From Prolixibacteraceae bacterium UBA6029 (lineage in GTDB: Bacteria; Bacteroidota; Bacteroidia; Bacteroidales; Prolixibacteraceae): a DNA stretch of 64,000 nt. Shown one piece after another: positions 36,089 through 45,851 of this stretch. Position 1 is the stretch's first letter, and each line of letters starts with the position of its first letter. Below the pieces are notes generated by a model. The model ran no database searches. It was not told the origin of the DNA and saw nothing but the letters and a program-made list of their open reading frames with translations. The translations under genes were made by a program, and so were the position numbers. The stretch is taken from positions 1 to 64,000 of the forward strand of contig DIZL01000074.1 in assembly GCA_002429385.1 (NCBI GenBank), in the 5' to 3' direction.

Positions 36089-36628
36089 TCAGTTCACGAT
36101 AAGTATAAAAGTCGGCAAGGTCGATTATTTAAAATTCACTGGCAATACCTGTAAAGACGTATTTTTTTGAGCGGATTGATCATCTATATGTAACGGAACA
36201 CATTCGCCGGATATGTATAGTAAGCTAAGCAAAACACACCATTTTGACGCAAAACACACCATTAATTTGTATGGATGAATCATAGTACTACCTTTATCAG
36301 GATAAAGGTACGAGGGGCATTTACATTTGGATAATACAGGAGGGATTTCATCCCGTATATAAATGAACGACTCCTGCAATTAAATGTTAGAATCAATATT
36401 TGATATTTCTTGCAAAAAGTAATTTTATTTCTAAATTGTGGCTTGATTCAATAGTTGACAACCCTTAACAGGAGAAGTTTGGTTAGGGAATAGACACTGA
36501 TTATTGCCACTGATGGAATTTATGGCCGGGAACAAGTGGAAACACTCAGTAATGATTTAGTTCTTTCAGATATATAGAGTTATACAGAATGGTGAAATTC
36601 ATTGATGGATATATAAAATTTGGATGTA
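36089..36628. other. 540-bp non-coding region with a short direct repeat
   Basis: No gene is supported; the 84-residue frame on the minus strand has no family features. A 15-bp direct repeat (gcaaaacacaccatt) occurs twice, near 36227 and 36245. The region probably holds promoters for the divergent permease and multi-sensor kinase genes, but no good TAnnTTTG box stands out. Confidence 0.55.
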
Positions 36629-39600
36629 ATGGAGAAAGTTAAAATTCTTGCGATCGACGACAATGAGGATAACATCGTTGCTTTAAAAGCTATAATTACT
36701 AAAGCTTTTCCGCAGGCCATAATGAATAGTGCCTGTTCAGATAAATCAGCAATTGAAACCTGTATTGCCGAAAAGCCTGATGTTATATTACTCCGTTTGG
36801 GAATGCCAGAAACAGATGGTTACCCGATTTGCAAAATCCTGAAAGAAGACAAAGCAACCAAACACATTCCCATAGTAATGATGTCTGTTGACCGGAATGA
36901 CAAGGAAAGCCGGATGAGAGCACTGGAAATTGGAGTTGATGCTTTTTTGACCTTACCGCTGGACGAATCGGAATTTACTGCGCAGATCCGTATGATGATT
37001 AGGATAAAAGAATCAGAAGACCGCAAACTCAATGAAAAGGAAAGACTTGAACAGTTGGTGTATGAACGGACAAAGCAATTGGAAACAGAACTGGCCGGGC
37101 GCAAAAAGGCTGAAAGGGCTCTCAGGGAAAGCGAAGAACGGTTCCAAATGCTGTTTAATCAAGCGCCTCTGGGTTATCAGTCGCTCGACTTTGATGGCCA
37201 TTTTATTGAGGTAAACCAACAATGGCTGGATACTTTAGGTTACGAGCGGCAGGAAGTCATTGGAAAATGGTTTGGTGATTTTCTTTCTCCGGATTATCAG
37301 GACGGATTCAGAAAAAGATTCCCATTATTCAAATCTCTCGGCCAGATTCACAGCGAATTTGAGATGGTTCATAAAAATGGAACAAAACTGGATATTGCTT
37401 TTGAGGGGAAAATTGGATATGATTTGAATGGTGATTTTAAACAAACACATTGCATATTACAGGATATTACAGAGAGTAAACGGGCCGAAAAAGCCCTTCT
37501 TGAATCACAAACCCTTTACCATACATTTATAGAACAACTTCCGGTTGCCGTTTTCCGTAAAGACAGGGAAGGACGTTACATACTGGTTAATTCTCAATAT
37601 TGCAGACTCAAAGGATTGAAGAAAGAAGATATTGTTGGTAAAAAGCCTTCGGGAATTGCCGCCAGTTATCAATCGACCCAGGGAGAGGAAGGGCTGCTGA
37701 CCAAATATGCCTATTTTGGAGAGGATATTCATGAACAGATATTACGAACCAATAAAATCATTGAGACTGAGGAGGAATATCCCGCCATTGATGGACTAAG
37801 ACAGTATATGCAGGTAATGAGAATGCCTGTTGTTGACCTTAATGGAACGATCATTGGTACACAAGGAATCATATTCGACATATCGGAGCGCAAACGCGCT
37901 GAAGAGGCCTTAAGGGAAAGAGAACAGTTATTTCAGGGATTGTTTAATGCTTCGCCGGATGCTATTGTGTTAATTGATCCTAATCATCCAGGCATTTCCT
38001 GGCCTATAGTCGACTGTAACGAAGCATCCTGTCGGATGAATGGTTATTCGCGCCAGGAAATGATAGGCCAGTCCATTGATATGCTTAATATAACAGAAGG
38101 GTTATCAAGGGAGCGCATCGAATATATTGATCATCTAAGAAAGGAAGGTGTTATTCATATTGAGACCTCCCACCGTCATAAAGATGGTCATTCCTTTCCG
38201 GTCGAGGTTTCTACATCAATATTTACCATTGGAGGGCGTGAAATGGTTCTTGGCATAGATAGGGATATCTCTGAGCGTAAGAATACTGAAGAACGCATAA
38301 AGGAGTCCGAAGAAAAGTTTCGTATGGTTTTTGAAAATGTTTTTGATGGGATAGTGATCTATGAAGAATATCCTGATTTTTCCCAGAGAAAACTCATAGA
38401 CTGTAATAAACAATACGCAGATATGGCAGGTCTAACCATCGAAGAATTGCTTAAACACAAAAACACAAATGATATCCAAATATCGCTTGAAGAATCATCA
38501 AATGATGCAAGGCTTGAATCTCTTTCCACAAGAAAGGCGTTTCGTGGATCTTACTCATGGATTCGACCGGATGGAAAAGATAATATCATTGAATTTATAG
38601 GCGTTCCAGTCATGTGGCGTGGGAAACCATACACAATTGGCATGGATCGTGACATCACCGAGAGTAAAAAAGCAGAAGCTGAGTTGATCGCTGCCAAAGA
38701 AAAAGCAGAAGAAAACGGGCAAGAGCTTAAATTCCGAAACGAAGAACTATTATCAAAAAACAGATTCATTCAAACCATTCTCGATAACTTGCCCATTGGA
38801 TTATCACTGAATAATATTCATGAAGGTGATGTTACTTTCATGAATAAAAAATTTCAGGAAATTTATGGTTGGAACTCCGATGAAATCAAATCTGTTGCTA
38901 CATTTTTCGAGAAGATTTATCCCGATGTGAATTATCGAAACAAAATGATTGACCGTATAATGGGCGATATCCATTCTGGCGAACCTGAAAAAATGCACTG
39001 GGAAGACATTGTTATTACCCAAAAAGACGGCACCCAAAGAATAATCAATGCAGTCAACATCCCTTTAATTGAGCAAAACACAATGGTATCGACAGTTGTC
39101 GATATCACCGAACGTAAACTGGCTGAATTAGCTCTAAAGGCAAGTGAGGAACGTTACCGGAGTTTTATTTCGCAGGTTTCGGAAGGAGTGTACCGGTTTG
39201 AATGCGATAAGCCTATGGATCTGAGTTTACCGCTTGAAGAACAGGTGGATTTTATTTATGATCACTTTTTTATTGCTGAATGTAATCAGGCCATATTGAA
39301 TATATATGGGTTAAGTAATCAAAATGAAATGATCGGCAAAAGTCAAATCGACTTTCATGGAGGACGTAATAACCCGATAAATCGGGAAGTGTTGCGTAAT
39401 TATATCCGTAACGGGTTCATAGTTGAAAACGGAATTACGGAAGAATTAGATCGGACAGGAAACAAGAAGTATATCAGTAATAATTCTATCGGTATAATTG
39501 AAGATAATCATCTGATAAGGATATGGGGAACCGAGACTGATGTCACCGAAAAGAAAAAGGCCGATCAGGTTCAGCAGGTGCTTTATGCTATTTCCAGGGC

Positions 39601-40768
39601 AGCTCTTTTATCTTCAGACTTGAATGAACTGATCCGGATAATCAGTCAGGAAATCGGAAAGTTGCTCGATTCAACGAATTTTTACATTGCATTCTACGAT
39701 GAGAAAACTGATATGCTTTCAACAATCTATGAGCGCGATGAGAAGGATGTTCTTGAAACCTGGTCTGCCGAAAATTCGATAACCGGATATGTGATCAAGC
39801 AGCAGAAGTCGGTGTTAATAAAGGATATAGAAGTTAATGACTTTTATGCTGCCACTGGAATGGAACAGTTCGGAACGCCATCAAAAGTGTGGCTGGGGGT
39901 TCCGCTTCTGATGAACAAGAAAGCAATCGGGGCTATAGTGGTACAGAGTTACGATAATCAGGATGCCTATAACGAAAAGGATAAGCAGATCCTTGAATTT
40001 ATTTCCCACCAGATCAGTATTTCAATTGAACGGAAAAAGACGGAGCAGGAACTTAACGAAGCCCTTATACGTGCAAAAGAGTCTGATCGTTTGAAGTCAG
40101 CATTCCTTGCAAACATGAGCCATGAAATCCGAACACCATTGAATAGTATTATCGGTTTTTCGGATTTACTTCTGAATCCCGATTTTGGATTAACCAAGCA
40201 TACGGAGTTTGCTGAAATGATTAATAACAGTGGAAACAGCCTGCTTTTGATTATCAACGACATCATGGATATCTCAAAAATTGAGGCAGGACTGGTTCAG
40301 CTGAAGAAGAAGGTATTCTCAGTTCAGAATCTGATAGCTGAAATACAGAACGAATACTCTTTTAGGGCACATAATAAACATATTGAGTTAAGACTTGATC
40401 CCTTGAATCCAATTGAGGAGATTCTTATTGAAAGTGATGAAAATAAACTCAGACAGATATTAATCAACCTGGTGGGCAATGCGATAAAGTTCACCGAAGA
40501 GGGATACATTGAGATCGGTCTCCAGACGATAGAACGGATGGTCCAGTTGCATGTCAGGGATACTGGTATTGGAATATCGGAGGAGTACCACGATAAAATC
40601 TTTGACCGCTTCAGACAGGTTGAATCATTTGATACCCGGAAATATGGTGGAAACGGACTGGGATTGGCGATTTCAAAAAGTCTGGCCGAAATGCTGGGTG
40701 GTGAAATTCGAATTGAATCGACAGAAGGGAAGGGTTCTACGTTTTACCTGACCATTCCCTTATTCTGA
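36629..40768 (+). CDS. Multi-sensor histidine kinase: pseudo-receiver, six PAS, GAF, HisKA, HATPase
   Basis: About 1379 residues, soluble. Order: receiver-like domain (5-122), six PAS/PAC units separated by ITE(S/R)K or ISERK linkers (about 180-980), a GAF domain (about 990-1130), HisKA with MSHEIRTPLN (His1165) and HATPase_c (KLRQILINLVGNAIKF, DTGIGI, GGNGLGLAI). The receiver retains the acidic pair (IDDNEDN), but the phosphoacceptor Asp is Arg56 (ILLRLGMPE) and the switch Lys is Leu109 (TLPLD), so it cannot be phosphorylated. ATG 36629 is preferred to TTG 36620. No partner regulator is adjacent. Confidence 0.92.
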   Translation: MEKVKILAIDDNEDNIVALKAIITKAFPQAIMNSACSDKSAIETCIAEKPDVILLRLGMPETDGYPICKILKEDKATKHIPIVMMSVDRNDKESRMRALEIGVDAFLTLPLDESEFTAQIRMMIRIKESEDRKLNEKERLEQLVYERTKQLETELAGRKKAERALRESEERFQMLFNQAPLGYQSLDFDGHFIEVNQQWLDTLGYERQEVIGKWFGDFLSPDYQDGFRKRFPLFKSLGQIHSEFEMVHKNGTKLDIAFEGKIGYDLNGDFKQTHCILQDITESKRAEKALLESQTLYHTFIEQLPVAVFRKDREGRYILVNSQYCRLKGLKKEDIVGKKPSGIAASYQSTQGEEGLLTKYAYFGEDIHEQILRTNKIIETEEEYPAIDGLRQYMQVMRMPVVDLNGTIIGTQGIIFDISERKRAEEALREREQLFQGLFNASPDAIVLIDPNHPGISWPIVDCNEASCRMNGYSRQEMIGQSIDMLNITEGLSRERIEYIDHLRKEGVIHIETSHRHKDGHSFPVEVSTSIFTIGGREMVLGIDRDISERKNTEERIKESEEKFRMVFENVFDGIVIYEEYPDFSQRKLIDCNKQYADMAGLTIEELLKHKNTNDIQISLEESSNDARLESLSTRKAFRGSYSWIRPDGKDNIIEFIGVPVMWRGKPYTIGMDRDITESKKAEAELIAAKEKAEENGQELKFRNEELLSKNRFIQTILDNLPIGLSLNNIHEGDVTFMNKKFQEIYGWNSDEIKSVATFFEKIYPDVNYRNKMIDRIMGDIHSGEPEKMHWEDIVITQKDGTQRIINAVNIPLIEQNTMVSTVVDITERKLAELALKASEERYRSFISQVSEGVYRFECDKPMDLSLPLEEQVDFIYDHFFIAECNQAILNIYGLSNQNEMIGKSQIDFHGGRNNPINREVLRNYIRNGFIVENGITEELDRTGNKKYISNNSIGIIEDNHLIRIWGTETDVTEKKKADQVQQVLYAISRAALLSSDLNELIRIISQEIGKLLDSTNFYIAFYDEKTDMLSTIYERDEKDVLETWSAENSITGYVIKQQKSVLIKDIEVNDFYAATGMEQFGTPSKVWLGVPLLMNKKAIGAIVVQSYDNQDAYNEKDKQILEFISHQISISIERKKTEQELNEALIRAKESDRLKSAFLANMSHEIRTPLNSIIGFSDLLLNPDFGLTKHTEFAEMINNSGNSLLLIINDIMDISKIEAGLVQLKKKVFSVQNLIAEIQNEYSFRAHNKHIELRLDPLNPIEEILIESDENKLRQILINLVGNAIKFTEEGYIEIGLQTIERMVQLHVRDTGIGISEEYHDKIFDRFRQVESFDTRKYGGNGLGLAISKSLAEMLGGEIRIESTEGKGSTFYLTIPLF

Positions 40769-40819
40769 GGTCCTTTTCCACTCCTTCAGTAAATATTTAG
40801 TTGTCGGATATACATAAAA

Positions 40820-40857
40820 AAAATCCCCAATGCTTTATCTTAAGCGTTGGGGATTTT
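40820..40857. terminator. Bidirectional terminator between the sensor kinase and DHS-like genes
   Basis: The arms aaaatccccaatgctt (40820-40835) and aagcgttggggatttt (40842-40857) pair with one G-T. A-runs and T-runs flank both sides, fitting two convergent genes. Confidence 0.88.
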
Positions 40858-40875
40858 GAATATATTTTATTGACT

Positions 40876-41895
40876 TTACTTGTTGAATAAGTTGCTCCAG
40901 TTTTTAGGCTCACGGAGTTTCCATGTCCCTTTGTGATAAACGTAGCTCACCATTAAAGGAAGTACAGAAGTCGCTTCGGCATAGACCATCTGTTCATCGG
41001 TAACCTGAACTTTACCCCATGAACTGGCTTCTTTAAGCGTTGATGACGAACATGCTCCGTCGCGTACGTCGGCAACAGTGATCTGAACGGCATACTGATG
41101 CATCGGGACTTCTTTCCCCAGTATTTCGGCGCAGACAACCGTATCCTGAGCAAAATTCTTAGGCACCCCACCACCAATCATGAACAAACCGGTAGGCCCT
41201 GCAGCCATTTTGATCTTGGTCAGTTCGAGAAAGTCGGCCACAGAATCTATCGATACGTGTTTCACGGGATTATCCCACTGATGTTTGGCCAATCCAAAAC
41301 CTGCGCTCGAGTCGGAGAAAGCAGGACAAAAGATCGGGACATTGTTTTCGTAGCAAACCTGAATCAAATTGTCTTTTTTTACGGAATTCTTGGTCAGCCA
41401 TTTACCCATTTCCTTTATGAACTCGCGGGAAGAATAGGGTCTTTTTTCCAATGAATCAGTAATTTCCTTGATGGTTCCATCGCAATTCTGAAGCTCTTCT
41501 TCGTCGATGAAGGTATCGTAAATACGATCAATGTAAAGGTCACGCAGAATTCCATCGTTAATTTCAGTGGATCCGCGGTAGTGTTTGTGCCCAAGCGCTT
41601 CGAAAAAATCCATATCGATGATCGATGCACCAGTAGCAACAATCGCATCAATCATATTACATTTAACCATGTCCACATAAACCTGCATGCAACCTGCCGC
41701 ACTGGTACTTCCCGCAAGGGTGAGAATATTGGTGCATCCGGTATCGCTAACCATTTTCAGTAAAATGTCCGTTGCACTTGCTGTATCCCGCGAGGTAAAT
41801 GACATCTTACGCATAGAGTCAATAATTGGAGTCGAATCAAATGACTTAATGTCGATGTGTTCAATGGTTTCTTTTAATAAATCCGCTTTTTTCAT
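40876..41895 (-). CDS. Deoxyhypusine synthase family protein
   Basis: About 340 residues from ATG 41895; the frame extends to a TTG at 41937. It has the deoxyhypusine-synthase fold: TLAGSTSAAG near the start, GASIIDMDF, ACSSSTLKEASSWGKVQ with the catalytic Lys in SWGK, and YAEAT. Bacteria have no eIF5A; homologues are thought to make homospermidine or modify another acceptor using NAD+ and spermidine. No polyamine genes lie beside it. A glutathionylspermidine-synthase-like gene is about 10 kb away. Confidence 0.88.
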   Translation of the reverse strand: MKKADLLKETIEHIDIKSFDSTPIIDSMRKMSFTSRDTASATDILLKMVSDTGCTNILTLAGSTSAAGCMQVYVDMVKCNMIDAIVATGASIIDMDFFEALGHKHYRGSTEINDGILRDLYIDRIYDTFIDEEELQNCDGTIKEITDSLEKRPYSSREFIKEMGKWLTKNSVKKDNLIQVCYENNVPIFCPAFSDSSAGFGLAKHQWDNPVKHVSIDSVADFLELTKIKMAAGPTGLFMIGGGVPKNFAQDTVVCAEILGKEVPMHQYAVQITVADVRDGACSSSTLKEASSWGKVQVTDEQMVYAEATSVLPLMVSYVYHKGTWKLREPKNWSNLFNK

Positions 41896-42124
41896 TTCTG
41901 TATTTTTTTGATCTTTTAATTCTGCTTGCTCAAACAACTGTATTTATTTAAATATTAGCCAGATAGACTATCCCTTTTCTTTAAAAAAGCTTGCGAATAT
42001 AGTATAAATTATTTGGTTCTGATACGAATAACCTGGAAAAACAGATGAACTATTTCCACAATTAACAATAGGAATTGATTCCGCTTGTAAGTCTTTGTCC
42101 TAATTTGAATGACAATCAATTATT

Positions 42125-43162
42125 TTATTTCCTTTGAGGCAGAACCATATCGTTCAGAAACAGTTCGGCGATGTCAGTTATTGATGAATCAAGACTCTGG
42201 TATTCGAATCCAATGGTACGTGTAATTTTTTCTCCCGAATAATGGTTTTTCTGATTGGTGCCGGATAATGTCTCTCGTGTGATCACCGGAGGTTTGCCTG
42301 TAAAGAGACTGCCCGCTTTGGCCATTCGCCAGGCAATGTGCAGTTTTATATCCGAGGCAAAATTCCTCGGGCGAGGCTTATTGAGGCCATCGGCAATTTT
42401 ATTAAAGAAATCCTGATAACTGAGGTTCCCGGCATTCAGGATAAACCGTTGGTTTTTAACATCCCCAAAGCGTTGTTCGTCCATGAGCAGTATCATCGCT
42501 TTTACCACATCACGTACATCGACAAAACCTGCAATACCTTTGGTGTAATATTTCAGCCCTTTCCAGATGGATTGGAAAAGCTTAGGGCTGCCGATTTCCC
42601 AGTTTCCCGGCCCCATGATAATTGAGGGATTAACGATAACGGCATCCAGTCCTTCTTCAATTCCACGCCAGACTTCCATTTCAGAAAAGAACTTGCTCAG
42701 AGAGTAGCCTGATTTACGCTTTGAAGGTGTCCAATAGGTATCTTCGGTAATTTCACTCCCATCCTGTGTTTTTCCCAGGGCCGCTATCGAGCTTACATGA
42801 CAAAACCGACTGACCCCATTGTGGAGGGCGGCATCGATCAGGTTACCGGTTCCTTTCACATTGTTGTTCAGCATCATGTCGCGATCATCGCCGTGAAACG
42901 ATACAATGGCGGCGCAGTGGTAAATGCTGGTCACCCCTTTCAGTGTTTCCTCCAGGCTCAGATAGTCCAGGATATCACCTTCAACCCATTCAATCTGAGA
43001 GAACAGGATGTCGGTCTGATCCGTATAATACGAGAAGATTTTCCTGACCCAATCGATATTGCTTTGCTGTCTGCGCAAGGCTTTTACCCGATTTCCCGAG
43101 CTGGTCAGCTCGTACAGTAAATGTGCTCCAACCAGCCCTGTTCCACCTGTTACCAAGATCAT
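42125..43162 (-). CDS. NAD-dependent epimerase/dehydratase (extended SDR)
   Basis: 345 residues. The Rossmann motif is GGTGLVGAHL at the N-terminus, and the active-site YSLSK (Tyr-x-x-x-Lys) is mid-protein; HVSSIAALG contributes the catalytic Ser. The C-terminal substrate domain resembles dihydroflavonol reductase / 3-beta-HSD-type SDRs common in Bacteroidota. It ends in MVLPQRK. The substrate is unknown, and the neighbours do not suggest a pathway. Its upstream region is the 7-bp repeat array at 43189-43280. Confidence 0.85.
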   Translation of the reverse strand: MILVTGGTGLVGAHLLYELTSSGNRVKALRRQQSNIDWVRKIFSYYTDQTDILFSQIEWVEGDILDYLSLEETLKGVTSIYHCAAIVSFHGDDRDMMLNNNVKGTGNLIDAALHNGVSRFCHVSSIAALGKTQDGSEITEDTYWTPSKRKSGYSLSKFFSEMEVWRGIEEGLDAVIVNPSIIMGPGNWEIGSPKLFQSIWKGLKYYTKGIAGFVDVRDVVKAMILLMDEQRFGDVKNQRFILNAGNLSYQDFFNKIADGLNKPRPRNFASDIKLHIAWRMAKAGSLFTGKPPVITRETLSGTNQKNHYSGEKITRTIGFEYQSLDSSITDIAELFLNDMVLPQRK

Positions 43163-43188
43163 AATGTTTCTATTGTTTCTATTGTTTG

Positions 43189-43280
43189 GTTATTGAGTAT
43201 TGTGTATTGAATATTGGTTATTGTTTCTTTTGTTTCTGTTTTTTGGTTATTGTGTATTGAATATTGAGTATTGGTTATTG
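43189..43280. repeat. Two arrays of five 7-bp tandem units (nnTATTG)
   Basis: Units of seven bases ending in TATTG repeat five times at 43189-43223 and five times at 43246-43280, each array exactly 35 bp. Both start and end with gttattg; the middle units vary only in the first two bases. A 22-bp T-rich spacer separates them. These are direct, not inverted, arrays, unlike the 9- and 11-bp arrays elsewhere. Confidence 0.88.
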
Positions 43281-43330
43281 AGTTTCCGTAGTTTCAATTG
43301 TGTATCTCGTTTCTTCTGGCACTCCGAACT

Positions 43331-43801
43331 TCATTTCCTTACTTTCTTCCCAAACTCCTTGGCCGTCAGTTTGGTGATTGGAACCACAAGTACACCGACA
43401 TTCCGTATAGCAGGAGCATTGAATTTGAACGAAAGATCGCTGTACTGGCTCATAAAATGTTTAAATAGCCGTTCCTTTTCTTCCACGTCCGTAATAATTT
43501 CAGCGGTTCCTTCCACTATCACAGATTTCGATTTTACCCGGTAGCTGCAGGCAACTTCTGCATCCTGCCAGGCCAGTTCTTCTCCCAGCGTCCAATTGAT
43601 GCATACCTTTGGATTCTTCTTGATCGTTTCCCACATCCTTCCCGATTGGGCTGAGTGAAGAATGACCCGGTCTCCGTCAATGGCAAAATTCAATGGCAAA
43701 ACATAAGGGAAGCCGTCTTCAGACATGGCCACATAACAGGTCTTGCACTGTTTCAGAATGGCGTCAATCTCTTCCCGGTCATGTATAAAATGTGTTCTCA
43801 T
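43331..43801 (-). CDS. NimA-like pyridoxamine 5'-phosphate oxidase-fold protein
   Basis: About 156 residues from ATG 43801. It has a split-barrel flavin-binding fold of the NimA group: HDREEIDAILKQCKTCYVAM, DGFPYVLPLNF and KNPKVCINW. Nim proteins can reduce 5-nitroimidazoles, and many chromosomal homologues have unrelated reductase roles. Resistance cannot be claimed. It begins 7 bp downstream of the dnaG stop, so it is probably the second gene of that transcript. Confidence 0.85.
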   Translation of the reverse strand: MRTHFIHDREEIDAILKQCKTCYVAMSEDGFPYVLPLNFAIDGDRVILHSAQSGRMWETIKKNPKVCINWTLGEELAWQDAEVACSYRVKSKSVIVEGTAEIITDVEEKERLFKHFMSQYSDLSFKFNAPAIRNVGVLVVPITKLTAKEFGKKVRK

Positions 43802-43808
43802 AATTTCC

Positions 43809-45758
43809 TTAGCTAATCGTCCTGAATCCAAGTAAGTCCGATAATTCTTTCATTACCTTCTTTAAATTCTGATATTGATTTATCGACTCCATCAACTTTT
43901 CTGCATCGTTGCTCTTGCTGGATTCGTTGATCTCGTGTTCGAGCTTTTTGAGCATCATTTTTACATTCCGAAGTTTATACTCCTGAACCAACTTTGGAAC
44001 CAATAAAGATAACAAATCGCTTTCACTTTCTATGAATGCCCCTCCTTTGCTCCATCGTTTGCTTTCAACATATTTCTCGGCCAACAGGTTGCTGGCATAC
44101 TGACTGATTTCTGAATCGGGGTGTTGCGTGAAGAATTTAATTGGATCAAACTCTTTGTTCTCCAGATTTTCTTCCATGATCATCAAAATGTCCCTGACCC
44201 TTTTATTAATCGAAATCAGACCATCGGAATGCAGCTCATGCAACACATAATACCCCACAGTGAATTTATTGACCTGGTGTGTTTCTTCATCCTCAAATTC
44301 AAAGGCCTCGTTGTGAAAATACTTCAGAAGGATGCGCATGATTTCCCGCTCTTCAGTCTCGAAAGGGTTGACAATTTTCTTTTCCGTAGCAGGAACTATC
44401 GGTTTGGAGGCCTGAATCTGAATCTCCTGAAGTTCTTTGCGTGTATGGTCTTCCGTTTGTTTATTCTGAATTTTCCGTATTTCTGAATACAAAACGGCTT
44501 CCTGTACATCCATCAGGCGGCTGCACTCCTTGATATATATGGTACGGGTGATGGCATCGGGAATAACCGAGATGGAATGTACGATTTCATTGATCAGACG
44601 TGCTTTCGAAACCGGATCGTCTTCAACTGTTTCCATCAGCAACTGTGTCTTGAACTTGATAAAGTCGGTCTCCTTGCTTTTGATGTATTCGGTAAGCTCG
44701 CCGGCGCTCATAGAACGGGCAAACGAATCCGGGTCTTCTCCTCTCGGCAGAGGCAGCACCTTAACGTTGATTCCTTCTTCCAGTACCATGTCGATTCCGC
44801 GAAGCGAGGCCTTTATCCCTGCGTCATCCCCGTCGTATACGATCGTAATGTTTGGCGTAAAGCGCCTGATCAACCTGATCTGATCAATAGTCAGGGAGGT
44901 TCCTGAAGAGGCAACTACATTCTCAATTCCGGCCTGATGAAAAGACAGCACATCCGTATACCCTTCAACCAGGTAGCATTTGTCGAGCTTGGTAATGTCC
45001 CGTTTAGCCTGATAAATACCGTATAACGTTCTCCCCTTATGATAGATTTCCGACTCCGGAGAGTTTAGGTATTTGGCTACTTTTTTATCATTTGTAAGTG
45101 TTCTACCACCGAATGCGATCACGCGGCCTGCCACGTTGTGAATCGGGAAGATCACCCTTCCGCCAAAGCGGTCACGTACCCAATCCTCGCGTTTGATCGT
45201 CAGACCGGTCTTCTCCAGGAAGTCCATCTTATAGCCTTCCCGTTGCGCAGCTTGTGTAAAAAGGTCTTTCCCGTCGGGGCAATAGCCAAGTTCAAATTTG
45301 GTAATGATGTCGTCACGGATACCCCGTTCACGCAGGTAACTTAACCCGATGGTGCGTCCTTCATTTTCCTTCTGCATAAACCGGCTGAAATACCTTTGGG
45401 CAAAAGCCGACACGATCATCATACTCTCGCGCTCGTCTTTCAGCGCCTTCTCTTCCTGCGATTCTTCCTTTTCTTCAATCTCGATATGAAACTTCCTGGC
45501 CAGCCATCGAAGCGCATCAGGATAACTGAGTTGCTCCAGTTCCATGATGAAATTCACCGAGTTGCCACCCTTCCCGCAGCCAAAACATTTAAAAATCCCC
45601 TTGGCTGGTGAAACAGTGAATGAAGGTGTTTTCTCATTGTGAAAGGGGCACAGGCCCAGTTGATTGACACCCCTTTTTTTGAGGGTAACAAACTCTGAAA
45701 CAACATCTGATATGTTGGCTGCATCTAATATTCGCTCGATGGTAGAAGGATCAATCAT
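43809..45758 (-). CDS. dnaG: DNA primase
   Basis: 649 residues. The zinc-binding domain is CPFH...CFGCGKGG (about 37-65). The catalytic core follows, with TOPRIM (about 255-340) containing LVEGYTDVLS and YDGDDAG metal-binding acidic residues. The C-terminal helicase-interaction region is Lys/Glu-rich. A TACCTTTG box (45764-45771, minus strand) ends only 5 bp before the ATG, so the transcript may be nearly leaderless. A gene for a NimA-like protein follows. Confidence 0.96.
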   Translation of the reverse strand: MIDPSTIERILDAANISDVVSEFVTLKKRGVNQLGLCPFHNEKTPSFTVSPAKGIFKCFGCGKGGNSVNFIMELEQLSYPDALRWLARKFHIEIEEKEESQEEKALKDERESMMIVSAFAQRYFSRFMQKENEGRTIGLSYLRERGIRDDIITKFELGYCPDGKDLFTQAAQREGYKMDFLEKTGLTIKREDWVRDRFGGRVIFPIHNVAGRVIAFGGRTLTNDKKVAKYLNSPESEIYHKGRTLYGIYQAKRDITKLDKCYLVEGYTDVLSFHQAGIENVVASSGTSLTIDQIRLIRRFTPNITIVYDGDDAGIKASLRGIDMVLEEGINVKVLPLPRGEDPDSFARSMSAGELTEYIKSKETDFIKFKTQLLMETVEDDPVSKARLINEIVHSISVIPDAITRTIYIKECSRLMDVQEAVLYSEIRKIQNKQTEDHTRKELQEIQIQASKPIVPATEKKIVNPFETEEREIMRILLKYFHNEAFEFEDEETHQVNKFTVGYYVLHELHSDGLISINKRVRDILMIMEENLENKEFDPIKFFTQHPDSEISQYASNLLAEKYVESKRWSKGGAFIESESDLLSLLVPKLVQEYKLRNVKMMLKKLEHEINESSKSNDAEKLMESINQYQNLKKVMKELSDLLGFRTIS

Positions 45759-45763
45759 TCCTG

Positions 45764-45771
45764 CAAAGGTA
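45764..45771 (-). promoter_or_regulatory. -7 promoter box immediately upstream of dnaG
   Basis: Minus-strand TACCTTTG, an exact TAnnTTTG match, is 5 bp from ATG 45758. If used, the 5' untranslated region would be at most a few bases. Confidence 0.4.
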
Positions 45772-45851
45772 AAAATTTAAATCCGGAGAAGCACATGATC
45801 GGGACTCCCCACATCGTATTTTCCTGATCAATTGTACCGGGAAGCCTGATC

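Noticed and set aside
36125..36379. 84-residue minus-strand frame
   Set aside because: No recognisable domain, no promoter box, and it overlaps the short direct repeat region.
43189..43280. Possible CRISPR array
   Set aside because: Units are contiguous 7-mers without unique spacers, and no cas gene is present.
43331..43801. Nitroimidazole resistance gene
   Set aside because: Nim-like folds are common chromosomal proteins, and no mobile element or resistance context is present.
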